In this document: piece after piece, positions 61,443 to 64,000 of the stretch | Layout: each line of letters starts with the position of its first letter | Numbering within the stretch: the stretch's first letter is position 1 | Assembly (NCBI RefSeq): GCF_000222685.1 | Contig: NZ_AFWJ01000001.1 | Span: 62,001-126,000, forward strand | Source: Vibrio nigripulchritudo ATCC 27043 | GTDB taxonomy: Bacteria > Pseudomonadota > Gammaproteobacteria > Enterobacterales > Vibrionaceae | Length of the DNA: 64,000 nt | Direction: 5' to 3' | Notes under the pieces: generated by a model | Seen by the model: only the letters and a program-made list of their open reading frames with translations | What the model was told of the DNA's origin: nothing | Database searches by the model: none | Position numbers and translations under genes: made by a program

Positions 61443-62912
61443 TTATACTGAAAGCATCAAAGAATCCGCTTTCGCTTCTAAGTTAGTGTTACCCATCAGG
61501 TGTTCATCGATAGCACGCGCACATTCACGACCTTCGTTGATACAACGAACAACTAATGACTGACCTGTACGCATATCGCCCGCAGCAAAGACACCATCTT
61601 GATTAGTCTGGAAATCCTGAGTCGCGACGTTGCCACGATCATCCAGTTTGATGTCGAGCTGTGCTAGAACGCCGGTTGGTTCAGGGTGTAGGAAACCCAT
61701 CGCCAGGAACGCCAGATCACAAGGGATCACGCGCTCGCTGCCTGCGATTTCTTCAAACGTTGGGCGCTCACCCGCTTTAGCGTCTTTCCAGACGATATCT
61801 GCAATGCGAAGCCCTGTTACCTGACCATCATCGTTGCCGATGAACTCTTTGGTGAGGATATTCCAATGACGATCACAGCCTTCTTCATGAGACGTTGAAG
61901 TACGCATGATCATCGGGTATTGAGGCCATGGCATGTTTGCAGGGCGCTTCTCTGGTGGAATCGGCATGATTTCTACCTGAGTGATGCTCGCTGCTTTGTG
62001 GCGGTTAGAAGTACCCACACAGTCAGAACCTGTATCACCACCACCAATCACGACAACGTGTTTGTCTTTGGCGTGGATTTCTTCGGTTTTCAGATCCATG
62101 TCATTTGCACGACGGTTGTTCTGACCTAAGAACTCCATCGCAAAATGCACGCCTTTCAGGTCACGACCTGGAACGGGTAGATCGCGTGGAACGGTAGAAC
62201 CACCGGTCAGCAGAACCACGTCGAAATCTTCACGTAGCTGAACTGCGTTGATGTCGACACCAATGTGCGCATTCACAACAAACTTGATGCCCGCTTTTGC
62301 CATCAGGTCGATTTTACGATCAATAACAGACATGCTGAGTTTGAAATCAGGAATCCCGAAGCGCAGCAGACCACCGACTTTTTCATCACGCTCAAATACC
62401 GTCACTAGGTGACCTGCGCTGTTTAGCTGCTCAGCAGCAGACAGACCAGCAGGACCACTTCCGATAATGGCGACAGTTTTACCCGAACGCGAGCGAGGCG
62501 TTTTCGGCTTGGCGTAACCTTCACGGTAGGCTGTTTCAACAATCGTTTTCTCAATGTTACAGATGGTGATTGGGTCTTGGTTAATGCCCAATACACACGC
62601 ACTTTCACAAGGAGCAGGGCAGACGCGACCAGTAAACTCTGGGAAGTTGTTGGTGGAACTTAGAATGTTCCACGCCTCTTCCCAACTGTCGCGGTAAACC
62701 GCATCGTTAAATTCAGGAATGATGTTGCCAATCGGGCAGCCGTTATGACAAAACGGCACGCCACAGTCCATGCAACGAGAAGCCTGAGTATTGATTTTGG
62801 TGCCGAACTCTTCGTTCAGCACAAACTCTTTGTTGTTCTCAATACGAACGCTAGGGTCGAGCTTTCTTGGAAGCTCACGACCATGCTCTAAAAATCCAGT
62901 AGGCTTACCCAT
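61443..62912 (-). CDS. gltD: GltD2, second glutamate synthase small subunit
   Basis: The 489-residue paralogue has the same layout as the first copy: cluster cysteines (CMDCGVPFCHNGCPIGNIIP near residue 47), FAD loop IIGSGPAGLSAA near 149, and NADPH loop VVIGGGDTGSDC near 287, but only moderate sequence likeness and about 20 more residues. Its ATG overlaps the stop of gltB2 (TAATG). It should pair with GltB2 as an independent glutamate synthase. Confidence 0.95.
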   Translation of the reverse strand: MGKPTGFLEHGRELPRKLDPSVRIENNKEFVLNEEFGTKINTQASRCMDCGVPFCHNGCPIGNIIPEFNDAVYRDSWEEAWNILSSTNNFPEFTGRVCPAPCESACVLGINQDPITICNIEKTIVETAYREGYAKPKTPRSRSGKTVAIIGSGPAGLSAAEQLNSAGHLVTVFERDEKVGGLLRFGIPDFKLSMSVIDRKIDLMAKAGIKFVVNAHIGVDINAVQLREDFDVVLLTGGSTVPRDLPVPGRDLKGVHFAMEFLGQNNRRANDMDLKTEEIHAKDKHVVVIGGGDTGSDCVGTSNRHKAASITQVEIMPIPPEKRPANMPWPQYPMIMRTSTSHEEGCDRHWNILTKEFIGNDDGQVTGLRIADIVWKDAKAGERPTFEEIAGSERVIPCDLAFLAMGFLHPEPTGVLAQLDIKLDDRGNVATQDFQTNQDGVFAAGDMRTGQSLVVRCINEGRECARAIDEHLMGNTNLEAKADSLMLSV

Positions 62913-64000
62913 TACACTGCCTCCACTTCTTGGTTTTGTTCTGCTTCCGCTTTACGCTTCTGAAGTACCGCTTTGTAGTCGCGTGGCATAACTTTCACCA
63001 CGGTGGCTAAGCTGGCTTCGAAGTTATCAAGGAAAGACTGAGCAACTTCACTTCCTGTGAATTCAACGTGCTTAGTGAGCATCTCACGCAGCAAGTCTTC
63101 GTCTTCTTGTTCAATTGGGTCTAGGTCGACCAGTTCTGGGTTGAGCTTGGTTTCGAAATCACCTGCTGTATCCCAAACGTAAGCAACACCGCCACTCATC
63201 CCCGCCGCAAAGTTACGACCTGTAGAGCCAAGGATAACCGCGACGCCACCTGTCATGTATTCACAGCCGTGGTCACCCACGCCTTCAACAACGACTTTGG
63301 CACCGGAGTTACGCACACAGAAGCGTTCACCCGCCATGCCGCGAATGTAAGATTCGCCAGACGTCGCGCCGTAGAAACATACGTTACCGACAACGATGTT
63401 GTCTTCTGCAACAATGCTGGATTTCGCGTCTGGGTATAGCACCAAAGTACCGCCAGATAAGCCTTTTCCCCAGTAGTCGTTTGCGTCGCCTTCGACTTCA
63501 AACTTCACACCTTTGGCAAGGAAGGCACCGAATGACTGACCCGCACTTCCACTGAACTTAACGTGCATTGGCTGTGGTAAACCCTGGTCTTTGTAGACTT
63601 TAGAAATCTCGTTAGACAGCATGGTACCGGCACTACGGTCGGTGTTGATGATCTTCAGCTCTGCGCTGACTGGTTCACCAAACTCCAGCGCAGGCTGCGC
63701 CAGTTCGATCAGCTTACGGTCCAGTACTTCTTCAAGATTGTGGTTTTGTTCTTTCTGGTTGAATACACCATCTTCTTCACGCGCTTGCTCAATGTGCAAC
63801 ACTGGCGTGAGGTCTAGGTTCTTGTATTTCCAGTGAGCGATGTTGTCGCGTACTTTCAGCTTCTGAGACTGACCAACCATTTCATCAATAGTACGGAAGC
63901 CAAGCTCAGCCATGATTTCACGCAGACCTTCAGCCATGTACTGGAAGAAGGTAACAACGTCTTCAACACGACCATCAAAGCGCTCACGCAGTGTTTTGTT
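62912..64000 (-). CDS. gltB: GltB2, second glutamate synthase large subunit (partial, C-terminal part)
   Basis: The frame stays open to the window edge, so the 5' part of the gene lies outside. The visible 362 codons cover the end of the synthase domain (FQYMAEGLREIMAELGFRTIDE) and the C-terminal glutamate synthase beta-helix with glycine repeats (GATSGESYIRGMAGERFCVRNSGA, GCEYMTGG). Its C-terminal region differs clearly from GltB set 1, so the two sets are old paralogues, not a recent duplication. Confidence 0.95.
   Translation of the reverse strand, partial: NKTLRERFDGRVEDVVTFFQYMAEGLREIMAELGFRTIDEMVGQSQKLKVRDNIAHWKYKNLDLTPVLHIEQAREEDGVFNQKEQNHNLEEVLDRKLIELAQPALEFGEPVSAELKIINTDRSAGTMLSNEISKVYKDQGLPQPMHVKFSGSAGQSFGAFLAKGVKFEVEGDANDYWGKGLSGGTLVLYPDAKSSIVAEDNIVVGNVCFYGATSGESYIRGMAGERFCVRNSGAKVVVEGVGDHGCEYMTGGVAVILGSTGRNFAAGMSGGVAYVWDTAGDFETKLNPELVDLDPIEQEDEDLLREMLTKHVEFTGSEVAQSFLDNFEASLATVVKVMPRDYKAVLQKRKAEAEQNQEVEAV

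Overview
The window is chromosomal DNA from a gamma-proteobacterium, almost certainly a Vibrio. Supporting points are the end of the division/cell-wall cluster without ddl (ftsW-murG-murC-ftsQ-ftsA-ftsZ-lpxC), a dciA-type helicase-loader gene next to secA with no secM, dapB-carA-carB, the run mtnN-cobD-btuF-TRIC, and two adjacent glutamate synthase gene sets. All identifications come from reading translations and motifs. No database search was run.

Layout. 1-16.6 kb (+ strand, dciA on -): housekeeping genes for peptidoglycan and divisome (ftsW end to ftsZ), lipid A (lpxC), replication (dciA), protein export (secA), lysine/DAP (dapB) and carbamoyl phosphate (carAB, with a readable promoter/ArgR-type control region). 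16.65-18.03 kb: an overlapping pair of unknown genes, one with a glycine-rich hydrophobic core and one small membrane protein, that looks like an effector/immunity pair. 18.2-20.2 kb: psuG and a kinase carrying an HTH domain (pseudouridine catabolism), led by a hairpin that covers the ribosome-binding site. 20.3-21.7 kb: ModF-like twin ATPase. 21.8-34.3 kb: a long minus-strand catabolic operon with two binding proteins, a ribose-type ABC importer, a class III CoA-transferase, a fused class I CoA-transferase-like protein, SDR, IclR regulator, RraA-like aldolase and lactonase. A 266-bp MITE interrupts it exactly at a stop codon. 34.7-37.55 kb: a small hypothetical gene, ovoA (ovothiol synthesis) and a second, inverted MITE copy just upstream of ovoA.

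37.7-41.4 kb: tryptophanase operon (tnaC-like leader, tnaA, tnaB, ridA). 41.6-43.7 kb: flavodoxin, VOC and questin-oxidase-like genes behind a 12-bp inverted repeat. 43.8-46.9 kb: mtnN-cobD-btuF-TRIC. 47.1-53.3 kb: a PtsG-like PTS permease, an exported PIG-L deacetylase, and a translationally coupled response regulator, sensor kinase and glucose-binding-type periplasmic protein with no ABC permease. 53.5-55.1 kb: two lipoproteins. 55.2-64 kb: gltBD set 1 and gltD2 with partial gltB2.

The most interesting candidate system is 47-53.3 kb. A solitary periplasmic sugar-binding protein seems to have been adopted as the input partner of a two-component system. TTTGTAA-type boxes in front of the PIG-L and PTS genes could be the regulator's sites. 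Second is the 21.8-34.3 kb catabolic operon, whose substrate cannot be named from the sequence.
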